Positions 1 to 8,321 of a stretch of 64,000 nt of DNA are shown here, one piece after another. The stretch is from Flavobacteriaceae bacterium (GTDB taxonomy: Bacteria > Bacteroidota > Bacteroidia > Flavobacteriales > Flavobacteriaceae). The position numbers and the translations under genes are program-made. Where the stretch lies: NCBI GenBank assembly GCA_028279515.1, contig JANQNQ010000009.1, positions 444,429 through 508,428 of the forward strand, read 5' to 3'. Numbering within the stretch: the first letter of the stretch is position 1; each line of letters begins with the position of its first letter. The notes below the pieces were generated by a model. The model did no database searches. It was given only the letters and a program-made list of their open reading frames with translations, and was not told the DNA's origin.

Positions 1-1122
1 GCGAGTCCGGCAGCAGAAGGGGAGCATCCCGCCAATCTGGTTGGTTTAGGAGTCAACGCTACCATTATTGAACTCAACAGTGAAAGTTTCGACACATTTG
101 TGAAAGAGTTACAGCCCACTGTGGTCATGTTTGATCGATTCATGATGGAAGAACAATTTGGTTGGCGAGTAACAGCACAGTGTCCATCGGCATTGCAATT
201 GCTGGACATGGAAGATTTGCATTGCCTTCGTAAAGTGCGACATGGGGCATTTAAAGCGGGACAGACCTTTCGGTCTGAAGACCTATTGAATAGTGACTTA
301 GCTAAGCGCGAAATAGCCAGTATTTACAGATGTGACCTGTCATTGGTCATTTCTAAAGTAGAATTAAAGTTACTACAAGACCTATTCAAAATAGGAGAAA
401 GGCAATTACACTATCTACCTTTCATGGTTCCGAATGTTTTAGAGGAAGATATGCAGCAGTGGCCCACATTCGAAGAACGAGCTCATTTTGTCACTATCGG
501 AAACTTTTTACACGCGCCCAATGTAGACAGTGTGAAATACTTGAAGAAAGATGTTTGGCCGTTAATACGGAAACAACTTCCCAACGCCGAATTGCATATC
601 TACGGAGCTTATGTGACACAAGCCGTTCAGCAGTTGCATAACCCGAAGCAGGGCTTCTTGGTCAAGGGCTGGACCGAAGACGTGTCAATTGTTATGAAAC
701 AGGCTCGAGTTTGCCTAGCACCGTTACGATTTGGGGCAGGCCTCAAAGGAAAATTGCTTTCAGCCATGCAGGCAGGCACACCCAATGTAACTACAAGTAT
801 TGGTGCTGAAGGCATGCATGACAATCTACCCTGGGGTGGCTTTGTGAGTGACGACCCGAACGAAATAGCGGATCAAGCCATTAGATTGTACAGGGAGAAG
901 TCGGATTGGTCATTGGCGCAGACCAATGGTGTTACCATTGTAAAACAGTTATTTGATGAATCGTACCATAAGGCAGAGCTGATGCGCAAAATAACCGAAA
1001 CGTTCGAGCAGTTTCAAACCCATAGAGAATTGAACTTTACTGGGGCCATGTTACGTCACCATACCTTGCAAAGCACAAAGTATATGGCCAAATGGATCGA
1101 AGCTAAGAATCGTCTTAAATAA
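1..1122 (+). CDS. Glycosyltransferase, GT4-like, 5' end outside the window
   Basis: The reading frame is open from base 1, so the start codon lies upstream; 373 residues are visible. The C-terminal half is a GT-B nucleotide-sugar-binding domain: a Rossmann strand (FVTIGNFLHAPN), a sugar-contact segment (LAPLRFGAGLKGKLLSAMQAG) and the acidic position in TSIGAEGM, which is the usual GT4 arrangement. It should transfer a sugar from an activated donor to a surface polysaccharide or lipid acceptor in the cytoplasm; the acceptor cannot be told. The stop codon overlaps that of the convergent gene by 8 bases. Family assignment is firm, substrate unknown. Confidence 0.85.
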   Translation, partial: ASPAAEGEHPANLVGLGVNATIIELNSESFDTFVKELQPTVVMFDRFMMEEQFGWRVTAQCPSALQLLDMEDLHCLRKVRHGAFKAGQTFRSEDLLNSDLAKREIASIYRCDLSLVISKVELKLLQDLFKIGERQLHYLPFMVPNVLEEDMQQWPTFEERAHFVTIGNFLHAPNVDSVKYLKKDVWPLIRKQLPNAELHIYGAYVTQAVQQLHNPKQGFLVKGWTEDVSIVMKQARVCLAPLRFGAGLKGKLLSAMQAGTPNVTTSIGAEGMHDNLPWGGFVSDDPNEIADQAIRLYREKSDWSLAQTNGVTIVKQLFDESYHKAELMRKITETFEQFQTHRELNFTGAMLRHHTLQSTKYMAKWIEAKNRLK

Positions 1123-1786
1123 GAGCTTCTCTGAGAACGGGCTCAGTGATTTTCTTTCCTATCAATAGTGTGTTGAAACCTTGTACGTCATCATAGACAG
1201 AGAAGTTCATGAGTGTCTTGAAACGAGTCACAATGGCTTCCGTGTGGCGAGAACCATTTCCGTTGATGCCAGCATTGAAGAGTACGGTTCCATCTAAAGT
1301 TACCGCTGCTATTATCTGTTCCCAGAAACTTTCCGCATAAAAAGAGGAGGGTACTTCCGTATCAATAAAAATGTCAATAATGACCAAGTCAAACTGTTCC
1401 TTGTTGTGCGCGACAAATTGCAACGCATCTTCGCAAACAACAGAAAGCTGCTTGTCTGGGCAAACACCAAACTCATTACATGCGATGTCGACGACTATAG
1501 GGTCGATCTCAACGGCAGTGAGCTTACCATGAAAGTTATGATCTTCTCTCAAGGTTTTAATGACGCTTCCGCCGCCCATACCAAGCAATAGGACATTCGA
1601 TACATTTTTGAGGTCGATCTTACCAATTCCGTATGAGAGCACGGCTTGCAAATTACCGTATGAGTAGTTTGCATTTTTGCTGTCCAATACTTTTTTTCCG
1701 TTGATCCAAGTGAGTTCTAAAGTGCCATTGATAGAAGAGTTATGACCTTTGGTGATCGGCCATAGGTAGCTCAGGTATTTTTTCAT
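1115..1786 (-). CDS. Spermidine synthase-like (PAPT-fold) methyltransferase-type protein
   Basis: A 223-residue protein with the polyamine aminopropyltransferase Rossmann fold: the nucleotide loop LLGMGGGS at about residues 67-74, an acidic AVEIDP strand end near 91-96, and DLVIIDIF near 135-142. Classical SpeE enzymes carry GGGDG and a YHE motif in an N-terminal beta domain; here the N-terminus is short and the YHE segment is not seen, so decarboxylated AdoMet may not be its substrate. It is last in a minus-strand run after a methyltransferase and an acetyltransferase. A full-length membrane-anchored spermidine synthase is encoded at 49544-51064, so this one probably has another role. Confidence 0.7.
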   Translation of the reverse strand: MKKYLSYLWPITKGHNSSINGTLELTWINGKKVLDSKNANYSYGNLQAVLSYGIGKIDLKNVSNVLLLGMGGGSVIKTLREDHNFHGKLTAVEIDPIVVDIACNEFGVCPDKQLSVVCEDALQFVAHNKEQFDLVIIDIFIDTEVPSSFYAESFWEQIIAAVTLDGTVLFNAGINGNGSRHTEAIVTRFKTLMNFSVYDDVQGFNTLLIGKKITEPVLREALI

Positions 1787-1865
1787 GAAGGGGAACTAGG
1801 TTTCGTTTAGTTATTGAGTTGGGCGTCGCAAATATAGGGCATTTCGAACAATGCGGAAAGTACTA

Positions 1866-2399
1866 TTACAATGAGATTTTTTCGAATTGAGAACGTGTCA
1901 AACGCCACTGGTTTACGGGTTGTTCAAAATTGAGCGAACCGGGAGTTGTAATGTGTTTTTTAATGAAGGCGAACCCTATTTTGGCCAGTGTTTTATTTGG
2001 TGCTGGATTTAAAGCATAAGGTTCACAAAACAAGGCTTGTAGCTTTAATCGTTCGAAGAAAAACGGCAGTCCTAACTTCACCAATTCTGTACCCATGCCT
2101 TTCTTTCGTTGTGCATTGTTCCAGAGGTGTAGGTGCATAAAAGCTTGTTGACCCAAAACAATTTGGTTCACATTCGAGTGACCGATTGCCTGTTGATCCT
2201 GCTCCCATATCAAAGCATACGAATCGCGTACCTCTATAGGTCTGTTGAGTTGCTCTAACAACCAAGCGGTCATATCAGTTCGCGAGGGCATCTTGCTAAG
2301 GTCTACACCCATACCAATTAAGTGTTCGTCGGTAGATCCAAACCAATAGTCTGCAACTAACGGAACATCTTCTACCACCATTTCTCTCACAGAAAGCAT
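1866..2399 (-). CDS. GNAT family N-acetyltransferase
   Basis: A 177-residue protein of typical single-domain GNAT length. The acetyl-CoA pyrophosphate loop (motif A) is visible as NAQRKKGMGTELVKLGL around residues 95-111, and the C-terminal part (NPAPNKTLAKIGFAF) matches motif B of RimJ/RimL-like members. It would acetylate an amine on a small molecule or protein N-terminus; the substrate cannot be read from sequence. It starts only 4 bases after the stop of the upstream methyltransferase gene, so the two are very likely co-transcribed and perhaps act on the same product. Confidence 0.8.
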   Translation of the reverse strand: MLSVREMVVEDVPLVADYWFGSTDEHLIGMGVDLSKMPSRTDMTAWLLEQLNRPIEVRDSYALIWEQDQQAIGHSNVNQIVLGQQAFMHLHLWNNAQRKKGMGTELVKLGLPFFFERLKLQALFCEPYALNPAPNKTLAKIGFAFIKKHITTPGSLNFEQPVNQWRLTRSQFEKISL

Positions 2400-2403
2400 A
2401 AGA

Positions 2404-4017
2404 TCATCCCTTTAATAAATTGATACTTACGGTAGCTAATTCAGAGTTTGGAAATCGAATGCTGTGTTTTGGGTGTGCATGAAGTCCGGCGCGTTTGGCG
2501 ACCTCAAGAAACACAGATTCCTCAACGATGTATTGATCCGAATAGCCATGCGTGGCATCATAGGCTGTTGCTGCAGTTTTACCAAGGTTAGTAGCCGTTA
2601 GAGCAGGAGGAATGGTATGAAGTTCAATGACCAGAAGGCCAAAAGTATCTACATACGGTTTCCATTTTTCAAGGTGTTCTTGCAGGTTTTGTTCGACCAG
2701 ATTATTTGAGACTCTCACACCACGATGGGCAAAGGCACCAGATGATTTGCTTGACACGTTGCCTCCTTCTTTTGGGGTTTCCCAGATGCGGTTGTGGTCT
2801 AAGAATGTTCGTACGTTAAGCAATTCTTTCAGATTAATATTATAATGATCCTTTAGATCTTGGTTTAGTTGGGCGGGGTCTCCAATATCACCCCAAATCA
2901 CCTTAGCCCAAATATCGGCCTGGATTATATTGCCTCTTGTCACTTTGAGTGCTGTTTCGTTATAGTCTACACCAACAAGAAATAGAGGATGTTCCTCTAG
3001 CACCTGTCCACGTTTGGTACGTTTTTCAATAAGGTCGAATAAGTGGATCAAAAAAGCACCATTACCGCATCCCATATCAAGAATGCCCTTTGGTTGTTCT
3101 TCTATGGGTTCGCTATTGAATATGTCGATGATGATTTCATCGATCTTCTTAAAATAGGCGGCATGAGCACCACCACTTCCCCAAACGTTCATCTCACGGT
3201 CAACATGTATTTCATCGGCTCGCTCCGGAATTTCTCGTAACACGTTAGGATTTCCAAAAATGAGGTCATCCAATTTTCTCAACGTAGGAATATATGAGAC
3301 CGTAACGCCATAGGCGCTGGCTCGCTTTGCAAAGAACAATCCCTTATCTGTAAATTGATACGTACCATTACGTTTGGTAAACCATTGCAGATGACTTAAA
3401 AAATCAAGGATCTTTTCGAAACTATCAGGGTCTTTATGATATTCTTCGGGCTTAAAGGAAGCCTCCATAAAATACTTGTGAAACATACCTCCCATACCCA
3501 ATAATACAGTAGTTGGTCCTACCAATATTCCTTCGATATGTTTTAAGACTTGCTCTTGAATCGTTCGCTCTTTATTTTCTTCGGAAGGCGTAATGCCATA
3601 ACCATCTCTGTATTTTTCGAAGATACTATTCAACACCAAAAAAGGCTCTTTTTCAAATTTTCTAGGGTGGAAGTTCTCTGAAAACTTCATAAGATGCACC
3701 ACATCTTTGTATAACGGAATATATTTGATCGCTAACGCAGTGAGGTCATTTGAGTTAATGATGATCTCATCTTTTTTGTTGTTGACGTCGTAGTCAACCC
3801 ATCCCTGAGAGGCAAGGATCCTGAGTGCCACATTAAAATAACCCTCGTTGGCCTTGAACTTCTGCGATAGAGAATGCAGGGAAATTGGTCCAACGGTTAA
3901 CAAATGATCCAGTATATTATTTTGCAAGAGGGAATAGGCGGTCGGAGCCGTTACAATGCCATCTAAGTGTTTAAAGAGGTCAGAACGGTATTGTTGTTTA
4001 ATTTCTTTCGAAAGCAT
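2404..4017 (-). CDS. Class I SAM-dependent methyltransferase with duplicated winged-helix-like N-terminus
   Basis: A 537-residue protein whose central part has a class I methyltransferase motif I (DMGCGNGAFLIHLF, near residue 316) and an acidic GVDYNETAL strand. The first 280 residues look like two copies of a winged-helix/dimerisation module of the kind found at the N-terminus of small-molecule O-methyltransferases: HLDGIVTAPTAYSL near residue 17 and HIEGILVGPTTVLL near residue 158. Size and layout resemble AprA-related methyltransferases found with polyketide pathways, but no synthase is nearby. The acetyltransferase follows after 4 bases. The methyltransferase call is firm; the substrate is unknown. 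Confidence 0.75.
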   Translation of the reverse strand: MLSKEIKQQYRSDLFKHLDGIVTAPTAYSLLQNNILDHLLTVGPISLHSLSQKFKANEGYFNVALRILASQGWVDYDVNNKKDEIIINSNDLTALAIKYIPLYKDVVHLMKFSENFHPRKFEKEPFLVLNSIFEKYRDGYGITPSEENKERTIQEQVLKHIEGILVGPTTVLLGMGGMFHKYFMEASFKPEEYHKDPDSFEKILDFLSHLQWFTKRNGTYQFTDKGLFFAKRASAYGVTVSYIPTLRKLDDLIFGNPNVLREIPERADEIHVDREMNVWGSGGAHAAYFKKIDEIIIDIFNSEPIEEQPKGILDMGCGNGAFLIHLFDLIEKRTKRGQVLEEHPLFLVGVDYNETALKVTRGNIIQADIWAKVIWGDIGDPAQLNQDLKDHYNINLKELLNVRTFLDHNRIWETPKEGGNVSSKSSGAFAHRGVRVSNNLVEQNLQEHLEKWKPYVDTFGLLVIELHTIPPALTATNLGKTAATAYDATHGYSDQYIVEESVFLEVAKRAGLHAHPKHSIRFPNSELATVSINLLKG

Positions 4018-4087
4018 TCAGGATTGTTTACACGATTACACACACTCTAATTTAGGCTTTTTTATGAAACGAATAGGTGTAATAAAT

Positions 4088-4128
4088 AAAAACGCTCGTC
4101 GGTAATTGCCAACGAGCGTTTTTTTTAT
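4088..4128. terminator. Intrinsic terminator, bidirectional
   Basis: Arms AACGCTCGT (4091-4099) and ACGAGCGTT (4112-4120) form a stem flanked by A-runs on the left and a T-run on the right. On the minus strand it follows the secreted-protein gene ending at 4145. Confidence 0.85.
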
Positions 4129-4144
4129 AATGTTTTTATTATAT

Positions 4145-5086
4145 CTATTCGATAACGATCTTTCGGGTGGCCTGCTGGCCTTTAGAAGATCGCAGTTGTA
4201 AAAAGTAAATTCCAGAGCCTAAAGATGCTAGGTCAAGTGTAGGCTTTTCAGTTTGTCTCGTAAGATCAAACGAAGCTACTTGGTCACCCAATACAGAGTA
4301 TAACTCGGCAGACTCAAGACCAATATCACCTCGGTTATCGATAGTCACCTTACCCTTACTTGGATTAGGGAAAACGTTGATGGCATTACTCAAAGACTGG
4401 TCATCAACACTAAGCACTGAGTTAAGCGTTATGGTCATTGTCCCAACAGGTAAATTACTGAAAGGAGCCACGTTTTGACGACTAAAGATCGGAACATGCG
4501 GTGAGCTAGCAGGATTACCGAGTATATAGGTGTTGCCTTCCTCGGTGCCCGCATCCTGCGGATATAGAGTCAAACTGATCGAAGGGATCCAATTTCCGCT
4601 ACCGTCTAATACAGAAACACTATTTACATAGATCATCCAATCAGGGCTTGGTGCAATCATTGAAGCAAGCGATATCAATGGATAGTCAGTACTTACCGTA
4701 ACAGTGACAGAAGCACTACTGATGGCTGCAAAAGGAGAAAATCCTTGCTGGATCCATTGGTCGGCAGTACCAGCAGTGATAGCCGCATTTACTTCACTAT
4801 TAAACACACCGTTGCTACCTAATTCGGCAACATTTTCAATGCCAGGAGATGCAAGTTGTCCTGCTGCGACAAAAGTGACGCTGCTATTGTGTGTAGCACC
4901 TACAAGGTCTGACCAGTGGGCACTTCCTGGGAAGCTTGCGGCAGGATGAGTGGTTGGACTCCAGGTGCTATCAAACCTAATGGTATAGCTAGCAGTTCCT
5001 TGCGCATTTACAAATAAAGAAAAGCCAAGAGCAACGCCAACACTAAGAAGGCATTTCTTGGCAAAAGGGGTGATAAAATTTTTCAT
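4145..5086 (-). CDS. Secreted protein with type IX secretion C-terminal sorting domain
   Basis: A 313-residue protein starting at the ATG at 5086 (MKNFITPFAKKCLLSVGVAL), which gives a clean Sec signal peptide ending near VNAQG; an upstream in-frame start would place 31 unlikely residues before it. The last 80 residues form a type A sorting domain: NAINVFPNPSKGKVTI, LYSVLGDQV, and a final GIYFLQLRSSKGQQATRKIVIE-like strand pair. It should be exported by Sec, carried over the outer membrane by the type IX system, and anchored or released. The central 200 residues resemble the spondin_N domain (WSPTTHPAASFPGSAHWSDL and WMIYVNSVSVLD segments), which suggests a surface or adhesive role. A terminator lies just downstream. 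Confidence 0.8.
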   Translation of the reverse strand: MKNFITPFAKKCLLSVGVALGFSLFVNAQGTASYTIRFDSTWSPTTHPAASFPGSAHWSDLVGATHNSSVTFVAAGQLASPGIENVAELGSNGVFNSEVNAAITAGTADQWIQQGFSPFAAISSASVTVTVSTDYPLISLASMIAPSPDWMIYVNSVSVLDGSGNWIPSISLTLYPQDAGTEEGNTYILGNPASSPHVPIFSRQNVAPFSNLPVGTMTITLNSVLSVDDQSLSNAINVFPNPSKGKVTIDNRGDIGLESAELYSVLGDQVASFDLTRQTEKPTLDLASLGSGIYFLQLRSSKGQQATRKIVIE

Positions 5087-5223
5087 GATGTAGTAGTTGT
5101 TGTTATGAATATGTTGATTTGATTTTAGGAGTTGTCGAGACTTATAAATATTCCTTACATAGAATTTGAAATTTTTCACAAATAGTTGCTAGATTTAATG
5201 ATCATTTCTAAACAACCACTTAT

Positions 5224-5850
5224 TTGAACTACGAAATCTTACTATCGTTTACCTTAGCTTCTATGGCTTTGGCAATATCTCCGGGACCAGACAATATTTA
5301 CGTATTGATGCAGAGCATCACCAATGGAAAAAAGTACGGAATTGTAACTACTGCTGGTTTGGTCAGTGGTGTGTTAGTGCATACAACATTGGTTGCTTTT
5401 GGAGTCTCGGCAATCATCAAACAAAGCGATACGCTCTTCTTCATCATTAAATTATTGGGAGCCCTGTATCTATTGTACTTGGCGTATAAAGTTTTTAAAA
5501 GTGATGGTAGCGTACAATTCACAGAAGATGGTGTTCAAAAAAAAGGTCTGTGGTCATTATTTAAGCAAGGATTTTGGATGAATGTGCTCAATCCTAAAGT
5601 TTCCATTTTCTTCTTGGCCTTTTTTCCCGGATTCTTGTTTAGTGATTCATTATCGCATGTGACCCAGTTTTATGTGTTAGGTGTTCTTTTTATGCTACAA
5701 GCATTCTTGGTCTTTGGATTGATAGCGCTGCTGGCGGGTGCCATTTCAAACTATATAAAAAAACATGATGGGGTAGGAGTCTTCCTAAAATGGTTACAAA
5801 TTATTGTTTTCATCGGTATTGCCGTTTTCATCCTAATTTCTGAAAAATAA
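5224..5850 (+). CDS. LysE/RhtB family amino-acid exporter
   Basis: A 208-residue membrane protein with the family N-terminus: a first helix followed by ALAISPGPDNIYVLMQS, containing the signature PGP. About six hydrophobic helices can be traced, and the length equals the family norm. It should export an amino acid or derivative, such as threonine, homoserine or lysine, by proton exchange; the substrate is not predictable. The start is the TTG at 5224, since the family begins at this point and no ATG is near. A membrane metalloprotease-like gene follows after 2 bases, so they form an operon. Confidence 0.88.
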   Translation: MNYEILLSFTLASMALAISPGPDNIYVLMQSITNGKKYGIVTTAGLVSGVLVHTTLVAFGVSAIIKQSDTLFFIIKLLGALYLLYLAYKVFKSDGSVQFTEDGVQKKGLWSLFKQGFWMNVLNPKVSIFFLAFFPGFLFSDSLSHVTQFYVLGVLFMLQAFLVFGLIALLAGAISNYIKKHDGVGVFLKWLQIIVFIGIAVFILISEK

Positions 5851-5852
5851 AT

Positions 5853-6623
5853 ATGTTGAAACAGCTTATCACATTTAATTTCTTACCTCGCACTTTTTTA
5901 TGGGTTATGCTGGCCTTTATCGCTTTCACCATAATAGGAACACTAAGTCACGAATACGGGCATATTGCAGTGGCAAAACTATACGGATACGACACAAAGC
6001 TGTTTCATGATTCAATGACCTACTACAATGCCGAAGAACGCGAAGACCCACTTTATAAAGAAATGGATGTCATCTTCGAAAGGAATCAAGAGGCCATCAT
6101 GAACAATCAAGAATATGAAGAGAAAGAGCGCTATATGTCCTTGATAGAGCAGTTTCAAGAAAAGTATCCACCACCTCCAAATAGCGAAGGGTTATGGATT
6201 ACTGCTGGTGGTCCAATTCAAACGATGCTTACGTCTGTTTTGGGACTTTGCATCCTGTTTTATCGTAGAAAGTTACGTGTTGAACAATTTGCTCTTCGGG
6301 ATTGGGTTGGCGTGTTTTTAGCGCTTTTTGCATTAAGGGAAGTGACTAACTTTGTTGGAGGAGTAGGATCGTTCTTGTTTTTTGGCAAAACAGAGTTTTA
6401 CGGTGACGAATATGAACTTTCAAGATACTGGTTTGACAATCAGTGGATTCTAATGGCGGTAATGGCGCTCATCGGAACGATCATAGCGATTCACGTTATT
6501 TTTAGAGTTCTTCCTGTAAAATATCGCTTTACATTTATTCTTGGCGGACTTGTAGGTGGAGTCCTAGGATATTGGGCATGGTTGATTCAATTTGGACATT
6601 ACTTTTTCCCTAAAAATATGTGA
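5853..6623 (+). CDS. Integral membrane protein with HEYGH metalloprotease motif (M50-like)
   Basis: A 256-residue protein with four or five predicted membrane helices. The first helix runs directly into SHEYGHIAVAKLYGY (about residues 31-45), a zinc-binding HExxH motif placed as in site-2-type M50 peptidases and in M50-like membrane proteins. A loop AGGPIQTMLTS near residue 117 resembles the GGP element of M50. The usual third ligand in NxxPxxxLDG is not seen, so proteolysis is uncertain. A charged insertion (about 50-110) separates helices one and two. It follows the LysE gene after 2 bases. Confidence 0.6.
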   Translation: MLKQLITFNFLPRTFLWVMLAFIAFTIIGTLSHEYGHIAVAKLYGYDTKLFHDSMTYYNAEEREDPLYKEMDVIFERNQEAIMNNQEYEEKERYMSLIEQFQEKYPPPPNSEGLWITAGGPIQTMLTSVLGLCILFYRRKLRVEQFALRDWVGVFLALFALREVTNFVGGVGSFLFFGKTEFYGDEYELSRYWFDNQWILMAVMALIGTIIAIHVIFRVLPVKYRFTFILGGLVGGVLGYWAWLIQFGHYFFPKNM

Positions 6624-6632
6624 CAACTTTCC

Positions 6633-6640
6633 TATCTTTG
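6633..6640 (+). promoter_or_regulatory. Promoter -7 box of the HMG-CoA lyase gene (leaderless)
   Basis: TATCTTTG matches the Bacteroidota -7 consensus TAnnTTTG exactly and ends 7 bases before the ATG at 6648. Transcription would start within a few bases of the start codon, so the mRNA is probably leaderless. Confidence 0.55.
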
Positions 6641-6647
6641 AGCTTCG

Positions 6648-7511
6648 ATGGAAAAAGTCAAGATCATAGAATGTCCGCGAGATGCTATGCAAGGTATCAA
6701 GCTGTTTATTCCGACGGAGAAGAAGGTGCAGTACATACAATCATTGTTGCGTTGCGGCTTTGATACGATTGACTTCGGAAGCTTCGTATCTCCGAAGGCC
6801 ATCCCACAAATGGTTGATACTGCTCAGGTACTTGCCAATCTTGACCTCTCAAAAACTGAAAGTAAGTTGTTGGCGATTGTAGCCAATGTACGTGGTGCCA
6901 ATGATGCGAGCCAACACCCTGAGATTGACTATTTGGGATACCCATTTTCAATATCTGAAAACTTTCAGATGCGTAATACCCATAAGACCATTGCCCAATC
7001 GATTGAAGTACTTCAAGAAATACTGAACATTGCTGATAAAAGCAGAAAGGAGGTCGTAGCTTATCTCTCTATGGGATTTGGTAATCCGTATGGAGATCCT
7101 TGGAATGTCGAGATCGTAGGGAACTGGACCGAGAAACTCTCCAAGATGGGAGTGAAGATACTTTCACTGTCAGATACGATTGGTTCTTCGACTCCTGAGG
7201 TGATCGATTACTTATTTTCCAATTTGATTCCTAACTATCCCGAAATCGAATTCGGTGCGCATTTGCATACGACACCAAGTAAATGGCACGAAAAGATTGA
7301 TGCAGCCTATAAAGCAGGTTGTAGACGGTTTGATGGCGCGATTCAAGGTTTTGGAGGATGCCCTATGGCCAAAGATGAACTTACAGGAAACATGCCTACA
7401 GAACGTATGTTGTCGTATTTCACGGCGGCAAAGGCCAGCACCAATTTGAGTCCGATGAGTTTTGAAAGCGCTTATAATGAAGCTTCAAAGATCTTCAATC
7501 ACTATCACTGA
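6648..7511 (+). CDS. mvaB: Hydroxymethylglutaryl-CoA lyase
   Basis: A 287-residue TIM-barrel enzyme that cleaves HMG-CoA to acetoacetate and acetyl-CoA in leucine degradation. Visible active-site elements are ECPRDAMQG near the N-terminus (catalytic Arg-Asp, normally ECPRDGLQ), the metal-binding HLH in GAHLHTTP near residue 205, and the mobile loop FGGCPMAKDELTGN with the catalytic cysteine near residue 237. Length is slightly under the 300 typical of the family. The substitution GL to AM after the catalytic Asp is mild. The stop codon abuts that of the convergent methyltransferase gene with no gap. Confidence 0.88.
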   Translation: MEKVKIIECPRDAMQGIKLFIPTEKKVQYIQSLLRCGFDTIDFGSFVSPKAIPQMVDTAQVLANLDLSKTESKLLAIVANVRGANDASQHPEIDYLGYPFSISENFQMRNTHKTIAQSIEVLQEILNIADKSRKEVVAYLSMGFGNPYGDPWNVEIVGNWTEKLSKMGVKILSLSDTIGSSTPEVIDYLFSNLIPNYPEIEFGAHLHTTPSKWHEKIDAAYKAGCRRFDGAIQGFGGCPMAKDELTGNMPTERMLSYFTAAKASTNLSPMSFESAYNEASKIFNHYH

Positions 7512-7946
7512 TCAATATAAGTAGGGGATAAAACTAAAGGTACGTTTCTTATACACAAGGTACTCTTCACCAAACTTTTCATAGAGATATACTTCTTCTA
7601 GACGCACTTTATAAAGAATCACAGAGATCAATAATAAATAAGTGAGCCATACGGTCAATTTGTTCTCATAGGTAACGATGGGAAGAAAGAAAAGTATGAT
7701 GCCCAAATACATCGGATTTCTAATAATCCGATAGGGACCGCGCTGAATCAGCGTACTCGATTTAACCTCGGGTTGTGTATTAATGTTATGAAGTCCCATG
7801 GCGAAAATACCCCATAGGGCCATACCAATACCAAAAAGTTGTATGAATAACCAAGGATTGGGAGTCACTGTGTTCGTCAAGTACACCAGAAGAATAATAC
7901 TGCAAAACTGCAGCAACACAAGCATAAATGAAGTTTGGGACATCAT
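7512..7946 (-). CDS. Isoprenylcysteine carboxyl methyltransferase-like membrane protein
   Basis: A 144-residue membrane protein with four hydrophobic segments. The C-terminal half shows the family's conserved block: GPYRIIRNPMYLGIILFF (RHPxY-type SAM-binding motif, here RNPMY) followed by RLEEVYLYEKFGEEYLVYKKR, which matches the E-x(8)-Y motif of PEMT/ICMT proteins. It probably methylates a lipid or a small prenylated acceptor. The ATG at 7946 was chosen; a TTG seven codons upstream is possible. Confidence 0.8.
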   Translation of the reverse strand: MMSQTSFMLVLLQFCSIILLVYLTNTVTPNPWLFIQLFGIGMALWGIFAMGLHNINTQPEVKSSTLIQRGPYRIIRNPMYLGIILFFLPIVTYENKLTVWLTYLLLISVILYKVRLEEVYLYEKFGEEYLVYKKRTFSFIPYLY

Positions 7947-8256
7947 TGTTAGTTTACTGATAGCCAATATAGTAAAAAATTAATTTAAATTTAATCTAAA
8001 TAAACTTTAATAAAAGGCAATTTCCAACTACTTTTGTTTCAAGCTAATTGACGAGTAGACTATATGTTCAATAGCTTATGATATTACTGAGAGCTTGTCT
8101 AAATATTTTAGCAGAAACTCTCAATAGTATATTTTTTGTGTTTGAGAAAGTAAGGCCAGGGTTGCTCAGGGAAACAAGAGAAACTTTGGCCTTCACTTTT
8201 GAAAGGGATTCCTTCCGGAAAAATTAATTTCTTCGCAATGATGAGCAAAAAAGCCC
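7947..8256. other. Non-coding stretch upstream of guaB
   Basis: No coding frame is supported here. It holds one imperfect hairpin with arms AAGGCCA (8152-8158) and TGGCCTT (8187-8193) around a 28-base loop, and a looser GAGAG/CTCTC pair near 8089-8122. I could not match it to a known riboswitch. The guaB promoter lies at its right end. Confidence 0.4.
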
Positions 8257-8319
8257 TATATTTGCATGCAATTAATTTTAAAGTAACATTCCTTCCGTTA
8301 GGAAATTAAATTAGTTGCA
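8257..8319 (+). promoter_or_regulatory. guaB promoter and leader hairpin
   Basis: The -7 box TATATTTG (8257-8264) precedes an inverted repeat with arms TGCAATTAATTT (8267-8278) and AAATTAGTTGCA (8308-8319), 11 of 12 positions paired, whose 3' arm ends two bases before the ATG at 8322. The estimated transcription start falls in the left arm, so the element could act as a DNA operator or as an RNA stem that occludes the start codon. Confidence 0.5.
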
Positions 8320-8321
8320 AC

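Noticed and set aside
5853-6623. Firm call as an active site-2 protease
   Set aside because: HEYGH is present but the third metal-ligand motif (LDG) is not seen.
8152-8193. Hairpin AAGGCCA/TGGCCTT as a purine riboswitch
   Set aside because: No second or third helix and none of the conserved loop bases of known purine riboswitches.
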